From contig NZ_CP120683.1 in NCBI RefSeq assembly GCF_030506325.1, forward strand, positions 1,116,001 through 1,180,000: DNA of 64,000 bases. The letters run 5' to 3'. Below are positions 49,682 to 58,860 of the stretch, in pieces. A program made the position numbers and the translations under genes. The notes under the pieces were generated by a model. The model was not told the origin of the DNA, searched no databases, and saw only the letters and a list, made by a program, of their open reading frames with translations. Origin of the DNA: Tunicatimonas pelagia (GTDB taxonomy: Bacteria; Bacteroidota; Bacteroidia; Cytophagales; Cyclobacteriaceae). The first letter of the stretch is position 1; each line of letters begins with the position of its first letter.

Positions 49682-51547
49682 TTACTCCGGTTGATCTTCT
49701 GTTACTTTCTCTGTTTTAAACTTCCTTCCGAATTCAAGTCCAGCTACAAAGTAGAATGATAGCTCATTGTTTGATATTTTACTGAGGTGTTGGTACTCCA
49801 CTGTAAAAAACTGATTAATCACATCCCGCAAATTACTGTAGGCATAAAAGTTTTTTTGATAAAGAGCTATTTTATTGAGAGCTTCTATATATATATTTCT
49901 TAGCAATGCTGGATTTAGATGATAGCCTTTTAATTTCTTTTCAAAGGGAGTGTTTCCGAGACTTGCATTTTGAATGTCCAGTAAGAAACGAACGAGTATC
50001 CCTACCGCAAAAACACCTATCTTATATTCCTCGTCGAGGAAAGACTTATTTTTCTCAACGAACTGTTTAAACTTATCTGAGTCAAATCGACTTTTGTTTT
50101 CTGAGATTTCTATAATATCCATATTGATATCGTTTTGATTGTAATTAATAATATCAAGTTCTAAAAGGTAAGCCAGGCTGATATGTGCTTTCAAAAGAGA
50201 GCGATATGTGTTTTCTACAAAACCATCAGAAGAGTGCATCTTATTGTAGTTCTGCCTAATCACTCTCATGAATTTAGTGTACAGCACTTCTTTGGATAGA
50301 GGTAGACCTAAAAAGACTGTGTTAACTATCTCATAGAAGTCCTCCGCAAAAAATGTTTTTAGAACACCAAAGCTAAAAGTAAGATTCACCTTTTCTTTTT
50401 TTACTACCAATGCGTTTTTGTAAAGCGGACTTATATTGATTTTATCTGGCACCTGCACGAAAAGCTTATTGAATCTGGAAGGCAGAATCTCCTCTAGCAT
50501 AAGCTTGATCTTAATTGCTTTAGTAGTTGGATTTTCCTCGAAGAAGAGAAGGTTAAGCGTAAAATGATTATCCTCCTTTGCAATAGTTCTCATCAGATAC
50601 TCCTCGGATTGTTTAATAACATGACCTTCTTTTAATTGATAACCAACACTCTCGATTCTTTTTAAGGCCTTCTGTAAACTCTCTATATCTTGGTTTATTA
50701 CCGATTTTGGAATTGCATAGTAGCTTTTTCCGTAAAAATATTTCTTCAGATTTTGCTGCACATAGTTACTTCCTACCTCAAAAATGAGCGCACAATCCGA
50801 GCAAATTGGATAATTTTTCCAATTGGTTTTTTGGTTGAAAAAACCACTGACCATCCCCGTCTTATCAACGGTGGCGTACTTAAAGGGTGAAGCAAAGCCG
50901 TGAATCTTTTCTTTTTTCTCCAAGCAAATTGAACATAGTTGGTTTTTTCCTTCTGATATAACGCTATACTTGTTGGATTTACCTTCAGTGCCATTGGTTA
51001 AAATTTGATATCTAATAGTCTTAAAATCGCTCAGATACCGAATTTCCCCATCTACAACTATTTTCAGACTGAAGCCACAAGATTGCTGCGCTTTTTTATC
51101 TAGTGCACCGTGCTCCTCGATCAACTTACTCTCCAATTCCTCATAGTGCTCTTTCACATAACCCTGCAACGAATTAAAAATCTCATATTCTTTCTGAAGA
51201 TTTAAACTCTTAGCAACATCTGGAATAGCTTTTAACTGCTGCTTGGCAAACGTTTTAAATTTCTTTGGAACACTACTTAATTTTGTGGTGAAGGTAATAT
51301 CTCCCCCGCGAGCGGAACCTTTACGATATGCATAGCGGTCAAAGTTTTTTTCACTTACCACTTCCATGTCTGTTCCCTCAAAAATGATTGAAATATTGTC
51401 TTCAGATTCAGTGCAAGCGAACACTAGTAAGAGCATACTATAATTTTGCCCAGGGAACATATCCTGCACAAAAACTTGATAAGGATCGGTTAGTGAAGAT
51501 TGATCTAATGTCAGTTTACCAATAGCAGTTATAGCTCGGTCTTGCAT
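49682..51547 (-). CDS. cas8b: Cascade large subunit Cas8b/Csh1 (TM1802 group)
   Basis: 621 residues. A zinc-binding pattern typical of Csh1/TM1802 proteins is present: CSICLEKKEKIHGFASPFKYATVDKTGMVSGFF near residues 204-236, closing with YPICSDCALIFEVG near 247-250. The remainder is helical with little conservation, as expected. It reads the PAM. It is first in the operon, and 448 bases of mostly non-coding DNA separate it from the transglutaminase gene. Confidence 0.85.
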   Translation of the reverse strand: MQDRAITAIGKLTLDQSSLTDPYQVFVQDMFPGQNYSMLLLVFACTESEDNISIIFEGTDMEVVSEKNFDRYAYRKGSARGGDITFTTKLSSVPKKFKTFAKQQLKAIPDVAKSLNLQKEYEIFNSLQGYVKEHYEELESKLIEEHGALDKKAQQSCGFSLKIVVDGEIRYLSDFKTIRYQILTNGTEGKSNKYSVISEGKNQLCSICLEKKEKIHGFASPFKYATVDKTGMVSGFFNQKTNWKNYPICSDCALIFEVGSNYVQQNLKKYFYGKSYYAIPKSVINQDIESLQKALKRIESVGYQLKEGHVIKQSEEYLMRTIAKEDNHFTLNLLFFEENPTTKAIKIKLMLEEILPSRFNKLFVQVPDKINISPLYKNALVVKKEKVNLTFSFGVLKTFFAEDFYEIVNTVFLGLPLSKEVLYTKFMRVIRQNYNKMHSSDGFVENTYRSLLKAHISLAYLLELDIINYNQNDINMDIIEISENKSRFDSDKFKQFVEKNKSFLDEEYKIGVFAVGILVRFLLDIQNASLGNTPFEKKLKGYHLNPALLRNIYIEALNKIALYQKNFYAYSNLRDVINQFFTVEYQHLSKISNNELSFYFVAGLEFGRKFKTEKVTEDQPE

Positions 51548-51759
51548 TTAGTATAGAATTATTTTCAAGCGCACAATCATCTAGACAAGTTGGCGAACAA
51601 TCTATTACTTTTTGCCTAAACATCAAATACCCAATAATGGAGCTCCTGTTAAGAAAAAAACAAAAAACTACTCCATTATCATTACATTTTTTAGGCGATG
51701 AGATTCAATAAGATTCTCAAAAGAGATGTCATACTATTCTCTCAGGTCGGCTGGAAGTT

Positions 51760-52014
51760 CTAGGAAGCGTAGAACCGGTGCTGCTGTTCATTATCAATAC
51801 GAATGAGCTTAAGGTAATGGGACCAACTCAGTTGGAATTCCGCAGACACTGTCTGCGCTTTTGCGTAGACCAAAAAGAATGACCGCATCTGCTCGAGGTT
51901 ACGCACTGAAAATCCTCGGCCAAATTCTTTCTGCAATATCACTGATAAATTTTTGATGTTTTGCTTTCCGTAGGCAGCCTGTTCTTTTTCTATAACTATA
52001 CCGGCGATGTAGCC
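51760..52014 (-). pseudogene. fragment of a DUF1016 (YhcG/PDDEXK) nuclease
   Basis: Read on the minus strand: GYIAGIVIEKEQAAYGKQNIKNLSVILQKEFGRGFSVRNLEQMRSFFLVYAKAQTVSAEFQLSWSHYLKLIRI, then a stop. The order (IxExEQ..AAYGK, LxxEFGxGFSxxNLxxMRxFF, QLSWSHY) is the N-terminal DUF1016 domain. The start and the nuclease C terminus are both missing, so it is a residue of a larger gene cut at both ends; its first codons overlap the end of the neighbouring transglutaminase gene. Confidence 0.7.
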
Positions 52015-54509
52015 GCTTGGCGATACTGTTTACAGAATGTGCTTTTAGCCCGCTCAGAAATATGAAAGTAGGGAATCCAGATGGCCGCTCCCACCAGCGT
52101 ACGGACCGTGTCCCGGTAGGTACTTTGCTGCTCCTCACTGGTAAGCTGCCCTGGCATGATTTCTTCTAATAGCCAGATATCCAATAGAGGTACAAGAAGG
52201 CTCAATACGTAATACACCGTAATGAGTCGGGGTACACTGGTTCTACGCTGAAAGAATAATACAATGAGTAGTAGAGTGAAAATCAGAAAAAGCACATTGT
52301 ATACCAGCTCAAATCCAAGGAAGAGCGCGAACTTGACCGGATGAGCCACCTTTGAAGTAAAGACATTGTCCCAGGTATGAACGTTAAAGTAATCCTGAGA
52401 AAATACGTCGCCCAGCAAGACAATTGGTGAGAGGCATAACCCGATAGCCGGTAGGATCAGCCAGCTTCCAATAGACTTATCTTCAGCATACTGCCAGGGA
52501 GGCGGATCATACTGCTGGTAAAGCTTAAGGCTAAAAAATATACCTAGTCCCGTAGCCATTAGGGTGAGTACCACGGAGATCAAACTCAGCGAAAAGCCAT
52601 CCAGGCTGGCGTTGTAGGTAAGATAATAGGAAAGTTCATTTTCTATCCGCTCATGCTCACTGAGCAGCGGCTCTACGACAGCGGCTGGAACATACGCCTG
52701 GTTCAGGGAATAATTATGCGTAGCCAATACCGTATTTCTTTCACTGGTAATAAAGTTACTGTACGTATATCCTGGCCCGGTTATCTGTTCCTGATCAGTA
52801 TCTATCGACCAGGGTGCCGGCAGATCTACCTGGGTGGTCTGGGTAAATGAAAACGGCTCACCCAGATAATAGGGCATGCTTCGTTCAGCCGAACTGGGGT
52901 AGCTGATCTGCGACGCTAGTACCAATGGATAAATCTCACCGTAGATATACGAAGAATCCGTGGCGGGTTGCCAGTACTCTTTGATCTGGTAGTGCTCTTC
53001 TACGATCACCTGATTAGTGCTGTAACGATTGTAGTCATAAAACCGGATAGAGTCGGAAGCTGTAATGGTGGGATACAAATTGCGGTAGTAGTCCAGGTAA
53101 TTTCGCTCGATAGAAGATCGGGCACTATTCAGAAACTGGCTTCGTATTTCATCCGCTTTAGAACCCGTGTATTCCGTTCGTACGACCATCTCCGCCCCAC
53201 CTCCGATGGAGTCTACCGTAATAAGTTCTTTGATCGCTGTGGTAGGAACTGCTTGGGTAGGTAGTTCTATCAGTTCAGCACTACCCGGTTTGATCAGTAA
53301 CCCCCAGGCGTAATTGGGGAACGCCATAGTTTCCAGATTACCTCCCTGGTTGGCAATGGTTGGGTCTACGAAATAGTCTCTTCCTTGAAAGCGGAAGTTA
53401 ACCACGCAGTGATTAAATGCATGGTAGCTAGGTAAAAACTTCGTAAGCGCGTTACCAAACTGGGTGTGTACTAGTAGTGGATAAGCCTCTACTCCTTCCG
53501 ACCGTAATAAAGCCACCAATAATAACGACTTATCTTTACAATCGCCGTAACGCTGCTGAAAGATCTGCTGGGGCGGATGGGGTTGATAGGCGCTAATCCC
53601 TGCCTCAAAGCCTAGGTAGCGTATATCGTCCTGAACCGTACGAATAATGGACGATAGTTTTAGCGACGGGGTACCCGCTTCCATCGGCACTGGTTTCCAC
53701 TGGTTGACCTCCCGTTCAGCGTACCGGTACAATGGCAAAGCCCAATCCACGACCTCTTTCCAGTCGGTAAAGCTAGAAAGGGACACCCGCCGATGGGGAT
53801 CGTACCAGCCGGGCACATTCGTATCGTATAACTGATTATCCAGTGCTGGCTGATCCCAGGTGTAGTCAATGATGCCGTTTTTCTGTTGTATAGCAGGAGC
53901 AGAGGCCCCTTCAAAGAGCCGATGACGCAGTGCTTGTTTGGAAATTACGCGTTGATAGATCCGATTCACCGGCACAGTGTGCTGCAAATAGAACGTAGTA
54001 GCGAAATGATTGTGGTGAATGGGATTAAACCCTTTCACCGAGTAAGCATATTCAATAACATCCCCCTTCCGAACATCCGAAAGGTTGACCACCGCGGATA
54101 ATGAGCCATCGTACAGAGCCCGCTCCATGCTAGTTTCCCGCTGAAAGGTCTGTAGGCGACTTTCAGACAATTTGTCAATGACCTGATCGTTCCGGATCAA
54201 CCGGATACGGTGCACCGAAAGGCGTTGGTAGGAAGGATCAAAGGTCATACTCAAGTCGGACATAGACTGTACTCCATCAGCATTGAGTACTTTGACCGCG
54301 TAGTGCCGGTAGATCGTTTCTTGGGGAATATGTGTCTGCTCATTAATAAGCAGGTACTGATAGCCACCCTCACCTTCCAGAATGTTTTTTTCCGAAAAAG
54401 CAATTGTATGAGTCCAGGCAGGAGAAGCAGTTTTAGAAATGGTCTGTCCCCAGGCAATGGTGCTACTTAGGAAAATCAAACCCCAGGAAAGAACATGCAT
54501 ATTCACCAA
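51996..54509 (-). CDS. DUF3857/transglutaminase-like membrane protein
   Basis: 837 residues. Signal peptide to about 22 (LSWGLIFLSSTIAWGQ). A DUF3857 domain near 60-230 (YRHYAVKVLNADGVQSMSDL, VEYAYSVKGFNPIHHNHFATTFYLQ). Transglutaminase-like core: QQIFQQRYGDCKDKSLLLVALLRSEGVEAYPLLV with Cys near 322, SYHAFNHCVVNF with His near 366, YFVDPT with Asp near 380. The C-terminal part has four membrane helices with DUF2569 character (GSWLILPAIGLCLSPIVLLGD). Such proteins are abundant in Bacteroidota; the substrate is unknown. The catalytic triad is intact. Confidence 0.88.
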   Translation of the reverse strand: MVNMHVLSWGLIFLSSTIAWGQTISKTASPAWTHTIAFSEKNILEGEGGYQYLLINEQTHIPQETIYRHYAVKVLNADGVQSMSDLSMTFDPSYQRLSVHRIRLIRNDQVIDKLSESRLQTFQRETSMERALYDGSLSAVVNLSDVRKGDVIEYAYSVKGFNPIHHNHFATTFYLQHTVPVNRIYQRVISKQALRHRLFEGASAPAIQQKNGIIDYTWDQPALDNQLYDTNVPGWYDPHRRVSLSSFTDWKEVVDWALPLYRYAEREVNQWKPVPMEAGTPSLKLSSIIRTVQDDIRYLGFEAGISAYQPHPPQQIFQQRYGDCKDKSLLLVALLRSEGVEAYPLLVHTQFGNALTKFLPSYHAFNHCVVNFRFQGRDYFVDPTIANQGGNLETMAFPNYAWGLLIKPGSAELIELPTQAVPTTAIKELITVDSIGGGAEMVVRTEYTGSKADEIRSQFLNSARSSIERNYLDYYRNLYPTITASDSIRFYDYNRYSTNQVIVEEHYQIKEYWQPATDSSYIYGEIYPLVLASQISYPSSAERSMPYYLGEPFSFTQTTQVDLPAPWSIDTDQEQITGPGYTYSNFITSERNTVLATHNYSLNQAYVPAAVVEPLLSEHERIENELSYYLTYNASLDGFSLSLISVVLTLMATGLGIFFSLKLYQQYDPPPWQYAEDKSIGSWLILPAIGLCLSPIVLLGDVFSQDYFNVHTWDNVFTSKVAHPVKFALFLGFELVYNVLFLIFTLLLIVLFFQRRTSVPRLITVYYVLSLLVPLLDIWLLEEIMPGQLTSEEQQSTYRDTVRTLVGAAIWIPYFHISERAKSTFCKQYRQAATSPV

Positions 54510-54661
54510 TTTTGAGGTAAATATATAATAAATTTTATAATTAATATAACTTTAATCTTAATATATAGTTCTGGATAGGCTCTATTGTGCCCACAGCAAG
54601 TCTTCCTACCGGGTGATAGCGGGATACCTTCCAGCAGCTAGCTTATCTTCACTATTAGTAG
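54510..54661. other. AT-rich upstream region
   Basis: Promoter region of the transglutaminase gene (leftward); 54525-54570 is nearly all A/T. No further feature is recognised. Confidence 0.35.
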
Positions 54662-54814
54662 GTGCTGTCGTTGTTGCCTATTTTTCTCCTTACGCTGGTA
54701 GTGATTGCAGCAATTCCCCCTACATTAGACTACCGACGAGACCGCAAGAAGAAGTATTTGAATATTGCTAAGTGGCTAACTGAACAAGTACAAAAGGATA
54801 AGAAAGAGGCCTGA
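54662..54814 (+). CDS. possible 50-residue membrane peptide
   Basis: GTG 54662 opens a frame of 50 codons with one hydrophobic helix (LSLLPIFLLTLVVIAAIPP) and a basic, helical tail (LDYRRDRKKKYLNIAKWLTE, VQKDKKEA). The profile is protein-like and amphipathic, as in small membrane proteins or type I toxins. There is no ATG and no homologue I can recall. Confidence 0.4.
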   Translation: MLSLLPIFLLTLVVIAAIPPTLDYRRDRKKKYLNIAKWLTEQVQKDKKEA

Positions 54815-54819
54815 AGCAG

Positions 54820-54856
54820 TAGGACTACCAATTCCGCAGACAGCGTTTGCGGAATT
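54820..54856. repeat. hairpin AATTCCGCAGACAGCGTTTGCGGAATT
   Basis: A 27-base imperfect palindrome with AATTCCGCA/TGCGGAATT arms (54832-54858 approximately) lies between the small membrane ORF and the HA-repeat gene. A related string (AATTCCGCAGACACTGTCTGCG) occurs in the DUF1016 remnant at about 51837. It could be a terminator-like or regulatory dyad; no T-run follows. Confidence 0.35.
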
Positions 54857-54991
54857 AAGTACCTCAAAAAGACTCAGTACGTTTGCCCCAGATTCTGTTA
54901 AGAAAAGTATTGACTAAAGTCCTTTTATGCCCCCACCGACAATAGCGTCAAACATACGCATACCTTATTTAAGTTAGTCCGATAGAACAGC

Positions 54992-56710
54992 TTGTCTCTT
55001 TGCTACAGACCCCTAACTTTGGGGTTGATGCTTCAGGAACTACAAACCTTCTTCTTTCGCTTCGGCCACTGCTACGTACCCGCCCGCGATGCAGCCTACC
55101 AAGATCTTTACCGCTGGTGTAAGCAGGTGCGCGACAGCCGTAGCCGCCTTTCCGACGACCTGATTACGGAGCTAGACCAACTGGGTTTTGATTGGCAACT
55201 ACACCAGCCCCAGGCCCATGCCTGGATGTTTCGCTACCATCAGCTCCGACAATTCTATGAGCAACACGGGCACTGCTACATCACGGCGAAAGATGATGCC
55301 TCGCTCTACAAGTGGGCCACCCGGCAACGCAGTAACGAACGAAGCCTGTCCGAAGAACGCCGGGCATTGCTCAAACAGATTCACTTCCCCTGGCAAGCCG
55401 ATATGCAACGCCGTAAGGAAGAACGCTGGCAAAGCCACTACCAGCAACTACGGGACTTTCAACAGGCTCACGGTCATTTGGTGGTACCGGCGCACGATAC
55501 GCGCTACCATTCTTTGGCTTTATGGGTACAGCGGCAACGCGACCGGGAAGAGGAACTCGATGATGAGAAACGAGAGCAACTCAACGCCATTGGCTTTCGC
55601 TGGAAACATATACTGGCTGATGAAGAAGCGCAACGCTGGCCGCGCATGTACGAGCAGTTGAAAAACTTTGTTCAGCAGCACGGCCACGCCTGGGTACCGA
55701 ACCATTCAGATGACTACCCTCAGCTCGCCAGTTGGGTCAGCCGACAGCGTCAGCAGCTAGAACAGCTCAGCGACGAACAAAAAGCCCAGCTCAATGCGGT
55801 GGGGTTTGCTTGGAAAGGAGACATCGTTCGGATCAAACGCCAACGTTGGCACGATAGGTACGAGCAGTTGAAAAACTTTGTTCAGCAGCACGGGCACTGC
55901 CGGGTTCCTAATCAGTATCCGCTTAATCCCGAACTGGGCCGTTGGGTGGAGATACAGCGTACCAACCCCCGGTTATCACCGAAACGGCGCGCGCTACTGA
56001 ACCAACTGGGCTTTACCTGGTCGGAAGGCTTTCGGGCCGAGCGGAAGCAGCGATGGAAAGAACGCTACGGGCAACTCCAAGCCTTCTTCGTTCAGCACGG
56101 CCACAGTCAAGTACCGGAAGGCTACGCTGATCATCCGGATCTGGCCTTATGGGTAAGCTACCTACGCCAGCACCCCGAACGAGTAACTTCCCGGCAACGC
56201 AAACAATTATCCCAACTAGATTTTCGATGGTCTGAAGACTTACAAGCCCGACGAGACGCTCGTTGGATGGAACAGTACCGCAAGCTAGTGGCCTTTCGGC
56301 GGAAGCAGGGACACACCCGCTTGCCTATCACCCACCCCGATCAGAAGCTAGCCCGCTGGGTGGCCAAGCAACGCAGGAACGAGCACAAACTATCGCAAGA
56401 GCGAAAGAACCTACTCAACCAAGTAGGCTTCACCTGGCGAAGTACCTATCGGCAGGTGCGCCAGCAACAGTGGGACGAAAAGGTGGCCCAGCTGCAAGAC
56501 TTTCACCAGCGGTACGGCCACTGCCGGGTACCCTACGATTGGCCGGAAGACAAGTCCTTAGCGCGTTGGGTCTCCCACTTGCGACGGCGTAAAGCGAAGC
56601 TGACCGAAGAGCAAATAACTCAGTTAGATGCCTTAGCTTTTGTCTGGGATGCCAAGGTCTATACCTTTCAGAAGCCCCCAATGGGTAAAACATCGGATAC
56701 GGGCCAATAG
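54992..56710 (+). CDS. protein composed of eight helicase-associated (HA) domains
   Basis: 572 residues (or from ATG 55028, MLQELQTFFFRFG). Eight tandem units of about 68 residues each follow the HA-domain pattern: Q..F....GHC.VP......L..WV..QR......L......LN.LGF.W (for example NFVQQHGHCRVPNQYPLNPELGRWVEIQR and LLNQLGFTW). HA domains are usually found as C-terminal repeats on DEAD/SNF2 helicases of phages and bacteria and resemble Myb-like DNA-binding helices. Here no helicase is attached. The composition is rich in R, Q and W. It appears monocistronic. Confidence 0.82.
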   Translation: MSLCYRPLTLGLMLQELQTFFFRFGHCYVPARDAAYQDLYRWCKQVRDSRSRLSDDLITELDQLGFDWQLHQPQAHAWMFRYHQLRQFYEQHGHCYITAKDDASLYKWATRQRSNERSLSEERRALLKQIHFPWQADMQRRKEERWQSHYQQLRDFQQAHGHLVVPAHDTRYHSLALWVQRQRDREEELDDEKREQLNAIGFRWKHILADEEAQRWPRMYEQLKNFVQQHGHAWVPNHSDDYPQLASWVSRQRQQLEQLSDEQKAQLNAVGFAWKGDIVRIKRQRWHDRYEQLKNFVQQHGHCRVPNQYPLNPELGRWVEIQRTNPRLSPKRRALLNQLGFTWSEGFRAERKQRWKERYGQLQAFFVQHGHSQVPEGYADHPDLALWVSYLRQHPERVTSRQRKQLSQLDFRWSEDLQARRDARWMEQYRKLVAFRRKQGHTRLPITHPDQKLARWVAKQRRNEHKLSQERKNLLNQVGFTWRSTYRQVRQQQWDEKVAQLQDFHQRYGHCRVPYDWPEDKSLARWVSHLRRRKAKLTEEQITQLDALAFVWDAKVYTFQKPPMGKTSDTGQ

Positions 56711-56932
56711 TCAGCACCGGTAGTAGTACGAACCTTCGCTACTTTGGATAAGAAGATTAGCGGTTCAATAGATGGGTGACTAACAAGAGTTTAGCCCAAT
56801 TACTTGCCCGAATGATCCCTTTGATGATGCAAATGTAGTTGATAGGCCGATGTGACAAACAAAAGAGTTCGTCATAAAGCTCACACATTGAGCTAAGCGA
56901 GTATAAGCCACTTCCTTTTGGTCGCCACCGCA
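56711..56932. other. intergenic, no gene seen
   Basis: Short frames only. The right part leads into the GC-rich 14-bp units listed next. No terminator is evident for the HA-repeat gene. Confidence 0.35.
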
Positions 56933-56960
56933 CCGCGAAGGCCTCGCCGCGAAGGTCGCG
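56933..56960. repeat. tandem 14-bp GC-rich repeat
   Basis: Two adjacent units, 56933-56946 and 56947-56960, both begin CCGCGAAGG and differ in the last five bases. They are preceded by GGTCGCCACCGCA at 56920, which again has the GGTCGCC core seen at 38605 and 38619. They sit just upstream of the radC leader. Confidence 0.65.
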
Positions 56961-56981
56961 CTGGGCTGAGCTATCAACTGT

Positions 56982-57008
56982 GGGGGAAGCATATCAAATG
57001 TTTCACCC
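56982..57008 (+). promoter_or_regulatory. hairpin leader before radC
   Basis: The arms GGGGGAAGCAT and ATGTTTCACCC pair around the loop ATCAA with one mismatch and one G-T. The inner stem and loop equal 22090-22116, while the outer pairs are G-C here and A-T there. A second small hairpin (GGCAA/TTGCC) follows at 57009-57024. Confidence 0.55.
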
Positions 57009-57040
57009 GGCAAAAAACGTTGCCCTAACTCAATGCTCCC

Positions 57041-57508
57041 ATGTCTATCTTACCAAAATCTTTGTTTAACCAAGTAGCGGAAATCACCCTTCACTACCAA
57101 AGTACCGTAAAACCTTCGCAACGGCCTAAAGTTACCTGCTCGAGCGATGCTTACACCATTTTTATAAACCACTGGAACCCGCACCAGTTGGAATTACAGG
57201 AAGAATTCAAAGTCATGCTACTTAACCGGGCCCATAAAGTATTAGGTATTGTCAACATCTCTCTGGGCGGAATCGCCGGAACCATCGCTGACCCTAAGCT
57301 AATTTACGCGGCTGCACTGAAAGCAGGATCGTCCTCCATCATAGCAGCCCACTCCCATCCATCCGGAAATTTGACTCCCAGCCGGGCTGACCTATCGCTA
57401 ACCCAAAAGCTTAAAGAGGCTGGAGAATTCTTGGACTTACCGATGCAGGATCATTTAATTGTTACCGCTGAGGGCTACTACTCATTTGAGGACCAAGGAG
57501 TGCTCTGA
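57041..57508 (+). CDS. radC: RadC-family JAB/MPN protein
   Basis: 155 residues. After an N-terminal part (VAEITLHYQSTVKPSQRPKV, FKVMLLNRAHKVLGIVNISLGG) comes the metal-binding motif AHSHPSGNLTPSRADLSLT (HxHPSG...D, residues about 103-117), then the end QDHLIVTAEGYYSFEDQGVL. This short RadC form without the helix-hairpin-helix is common on mobile elements of Bacteroidota. It may act in DNA repair or element maintenance; its biochemical role is not settled. A truncated paralogue is at 22132. Confidence 0.88.
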   Translation: MSILPKSLFNQVAEITLHYQSTVKPSQRPKVTCSSDAYTIFINHWNPHQLELQEEFKVMLLNRAHKVLGIVNISLGGIAGTIADPKLIYAAALKAGSSSIIAAHSHPSGNLTPSRADLSLTQKLKEAGEFLDLPMQDHLIVTAEGYYSFEDQGVL

Positions 57509-57519
57509 AGCACTCTTTT
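57498..57519 (+). terminator. terminator overlapping the radC stop
   Basis: The stem GAGTGCT/AGCACTC has the loop CTGA, which contains the stop codon, followed by TTTT. A compact intrinsic terminator. Confidence 0.75.
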
Positions 57520-57555
57520 CTATCATGGTTTGGCTTCCCTTTTTCGTGATTTGGT

Positions 57556-57798
57556 TCACCTACCATCCGTCGGCTTAGTTAACAAGTCACCCGCTGACAC
57601 GTCTAGTGCATCCGCTATCCGACAGACGTACACAATCGTTGCCGTACTGGTGGCCGCCTCGTACCGTTTAATTTGCCGTAAATCCAGTCCTACCACTACG
57701 GCTAAATCCAGCTGGGTAAGTCCTTTCTGGGTACGGTATCGGCGAAGGTTTTCAGCAAACGTGTGTAGTATCGCTTCTTTATCACGAGAATCACTCAT
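57556..57798 (-). CDS. XRE-family HTH regulator
   Basis: About 80 residues from ATG 57798 (MSDSRDKEAILHTFAENLRRYRTQKGLTQLDLAVVVGLDLRQIKRYEAATSTATIVYVCRIADALDVSAGDLL). The frame extends to 57825, but the first nine residues are hydrophobic and unlikely. A single HTH_3 domain spans the protein. It is divergent from the gene at 57851 with a 52-base gap, so the two promoters overlap and the regulator may repress both. Confidence 0.85.
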   Translation of the reverse strand: MSDSRDKEAILHTFAENLRRYRTQKGLTQLDLAVVVGLDLRQIKRYEAATSTATIVYVCRIADALDVSAGDLLTKPTDGR

Positions 57799-57850
57799 AA
57801 AAAGGAAGAAATACTTTTGCATCAATCAAAGGGTGACATATATTGCACTT

Positions 57851-58186
57851 ATGGATATTTCTGAACGAACGCTGTTGCAGCAGTATGTAATGCATGTTAC
57901 AAAGCAGTGTAGAGTAAGGGATGTATCCTTACCCCGATCACTAAAGCGGGTGCAACGATACCTTACTGACTTCCATGGATCAGTTGGTGTCCCTTCCGAT
58001 AATCTATCGAACCCTATTGATCGCTATCCATTCCTGGCAGCACTAAAAAAGAGCGTTGTTGTTTACTGGCGAATGGAAGCGGATGTACATATTGAACCAC
58101 CTGATTTTCTGATAGACGTTATTGATTATATAGAACGCATCTCGCCGTACTGGTTCAGTTACCAACAAGGACAGTGGCTAGAGTAA
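57851..58186 (+). CDS. hypothetical protein, divergent to the XRE gene
   Basis: 111 residues from ATG 57851 (MDISERTLLQQYVMHVTKQ); a longer frame to 57530 would cross the opposite gene and is rejected. It is soluble, with a helical start, a middle (SLKRVQRYLTDFHGSVGVPSDN) and FLIDVIDYIERISPYWFSYQQGQWLE at the end. No family is recognised. It is probably regulated by the neighbouring HTH protein. Confidence 0.5.
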   Translation: MDISERTLLQQYVMHVTKQCRVRDVSLPRSLKRVQRYLTDFHGSVGVPSDNLSNPIDRYPFLAALKKSVVVYWRMEADVHIEPPDFLIDVIDYIERISPYWFSYQQGQWLE

Positions 58187-58494
58187 CCCGCCCACCCTTC
58201 AACGGAGAGCCGAAAAGGTCAATAAATCCTTTGCCACCAAAGCCCGTCATCGTTTTCGCACCCAGTCCACCGCCCCACCCTAACGCTGACTCGCTTTCGC
58301 GGCCGCACCACCGAAAGTGGGTGATGACCGAAGCACATTGACTCATTCAGGAAGCATTCATCACCTACCCTCGTTTTTTGCCCTACCTGTTTACTAGGGT
58401 GTTTCAGCTAATCAATGGATCCCGTATAAAAACCGCCAAACAATAGGACAAAATACGATAGATGTAGTACATTGCTAGAAAAATATACGTAGTT
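58187..58494. other. intergenic, no gene seen
   Basis: Rich in CCACC-type strings on one strand (58235-58320), including CGCGGCCGC. No convincing ORF or RNA. It is the promoter region for the HTH gene at 58495, with ATGTAGTACATTGC just upstream of its start. Confidence 0.35.
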
Positions 58495-58860
58495 ATGCCT
58501 GACCCTACGAAAGACGTACATCAAAAATTCGCCGAAGTCTTAGAAGCCTTGGGTACGAACGCTTATCAGCTCAGCAAACAGGTGGGCCTGAATAGCCCCG
58601 ATAAGTACTACAAAATAGAAAAAGGTCAGGTTAAGCCTAGCTACGATACCATTGCTGAAATAGTAGCTCTTTACCCCCAAGTAAACGTCAACTATTACTT
58701 TAAGGATGGTGTGCCCATGCTGGAAGAACCAATGACTTCACAAAAGGCAACACCCCGGAAACTGCCCGAGGTAGCAGCATTACGCATCAAGCACCTAGAA
58801 CAACGGGTAGCCATGCTAGAAGCCCAAAACCAGGAACTCACCGCTCAATTACTCAGATAG
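58495..58860 (+). CDS. HTH regulator with C-terminal coiled coil
   Basis: 121 residues. The N-terminal HTH (KFAEVLEALGTNAYQLSKQVGLNSPDKYYKIEKGQVKPSYDTIAEIVALYPQVNVNYYFKDG) is of the type used by Bacteroidota phages and ICEs. It is followed by a linker and a leucine-zipper-like helix (VAALRIKHLEQRVAMLEAQNQELTAQLLR) that would dimerise it. It is likely the master or exclusion-type regulator of the recombination genes downstream. Confidence 0.82.
   Translation: MPDPTKDVHQKFAEVLEALGTNAYQLSKQVGLNSPDKYYKIEKGQVKPSYDTIAEIVALYPQVNVNYYFKDGVPMLEEPMTSQKATPRKLPEVAALRIKHLEQRVAMLEAQNQELTAQLLR

Noticed and set aside
51837-51858. Hairpin in the DUF1016 remnant as a regulatory site
   Set aside because: It encodes the family's conserved QTVSAEFQLSWSHY region, so the dyad is probably coincidental.
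57530-57850. Upstream extension of the gene at 57851
   Set aside because: It runs antisense through the XRE regulator, which is strongly supported.
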